A stretch of 9,924 nt of DNA from JBBTQJ01 sp038065755 (GTDB lineage: Bacteria; Patescibacteriota; Minisyncoccia; Minisyncoccales; Staskawiczbacteraceae). Position 1 is the stretch's first letter. Every line of letters begins with the position of its first letter. A program made the position numbers and the translations under genes. The DNA is taken from NCBI GenBank assembly GCA_038065755.1, contig JBBTQJ010000025.1, forward strand, positions 1 to 9,924, written 5' to 3'. The notes beneath the pieces are model-generated. The model saw nothing but the letters and a program-made list of their open reading frames with translations, was not told the origin of the DNA and searched no databases. Positions 9,543-9,924 of the stretch are shown piece after piece.

Positions 9543-9924
9543 TTATTTAAACAAATTTTTTGCTTCGTTCCAGATTTCGGGCTTGTTTTGGGATTCTTTC
9601 AACCAGTACCACCATTCGGCCCCCCATAAATAAAATTCTTTAAGACCTGTTTTCTTGGCGTATTCAATATTGTTTTTAAAAATATTTTCGTTCATTGTTT
9701 TTTCCTGCTCTTTTAAAGAAAGCGAATAAAAGGGCACGGGGCCCCATGGTTCTGCCTGTAGTTCAACGCATATGATATTTTTGTTGAATATTTTTTTAAT
9801 AAGCTGGGCTTTTCGCCAGTAATGAACGGGTGGCAACGGAAAATCAATATAAAAACCCAGATTATCTGTAATGTGCGCCCATACTTTTCTATAAATTGTT
9901 ATACCGATTATATCTCCGTTTTTT
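9543..9924 (-). CDS. C-terminal part of a TIM-barrel, glycoside-hydrolase-like protein
   Basis: The frame is open to the window edge without a stop, so the gene extends beyond 9924; the apparent TTG start at 9836 is not a real start. Visible strands are DIIGITIYRKVW, then YIDFPLP, IICVELQAEPWGP (a Glu at the end of a barrel strand, the kind of position used as a nucleophile in clan-A glycosidases) and EFYLWGAEWWYWLKE with Trp-rich strand ends typical of sugar-binding barrels. The family could not be named from the fragment. As the first visible gene of a glycosyltransferase operon, a role in glycan processing fits. Confidence 0.7.
   Translation of the reverse strand, partial: KNGDIIGITIYRKVWAHITDNLGFYIDFPLPPVHYWRKAQLIKKIFNKNIICVELQAEPWGPVPFYSLSLKEQEKTMNENIFKNNIEYAKKTGLKEFYLWGAEWWYWLKESQNKPEIWNEAKNLFK

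Overview
The window joins two unlike regions. The right part (about 5290-9924) is an AT-rich, tightly packed minus-strand operon with little Shine-Dalgarno (SD) signal. Its genes encode a TIM-barrel-like protein (cut by the window edge), a GT2 glycosyltransferase, a small two-helix membrane protein, a GT28/MGDG-synthase-like glycosyltransferase, a second GT2 paralogue and a membrane-anchored HtrA protease. Gene content, composition and small intergenic gaps suggest a Patescibacteria/CPR (Parcubacteria-like) genome. That is an inference; no marker gene is present.

The left part (1-5166) is a plus-strand array of small genes of mostly unknown function: a 270-codon fragment, a 76-aa zinc protein, a DUF5678-like protein plus retropepsin-like protease pair, and four unknown proteins of 144, 69, 114 and 101 aa, three of which start with a hydrophobic segment. 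All have start-proximal SD signals except the DUF5678/protease pair. Between the genes lie 100-1000 base stretches of dense RNA structure. A recurring boundary module is visible: a terminator-like stem-loop, then a U-tract (CCTTTCTTT), which is itself the 5' strand of a long second helix closed by AAAGAAGGG, then a leader hairpin, the SD and the next gene. Five boundaries carry this exact motif pair and two carry diverged versions. The G.U pairs in these helices show that the plus strand is the RNA.

Two boundaries (1273-1436 and 2782-3140) share a much larger conserved fold with a covarying GNRA-capped hairpin, so they are two members of one structured RNA class that I do not recognise. Between 3212 and 3482 there are two minus-strand RNA genes in tandem, each with a promoter and a terminator. 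They share a 17-nt block of mutual complementarity. The downstream one folds into a cloverleaf-like shape.

The coding sequences of the array are themselves filled with perfect 5-11 bp hairpins spaced every few tens of bases. The DUF5678/protease pair and the minus-strand operon lack this. The array therefore looks like an RNA- (or single-strand-) structured accessory element or cassette array in a CPR chromosome, ending at a strong plus-strand terminator (5125-5166) that faces the terminator of the htrA operon.
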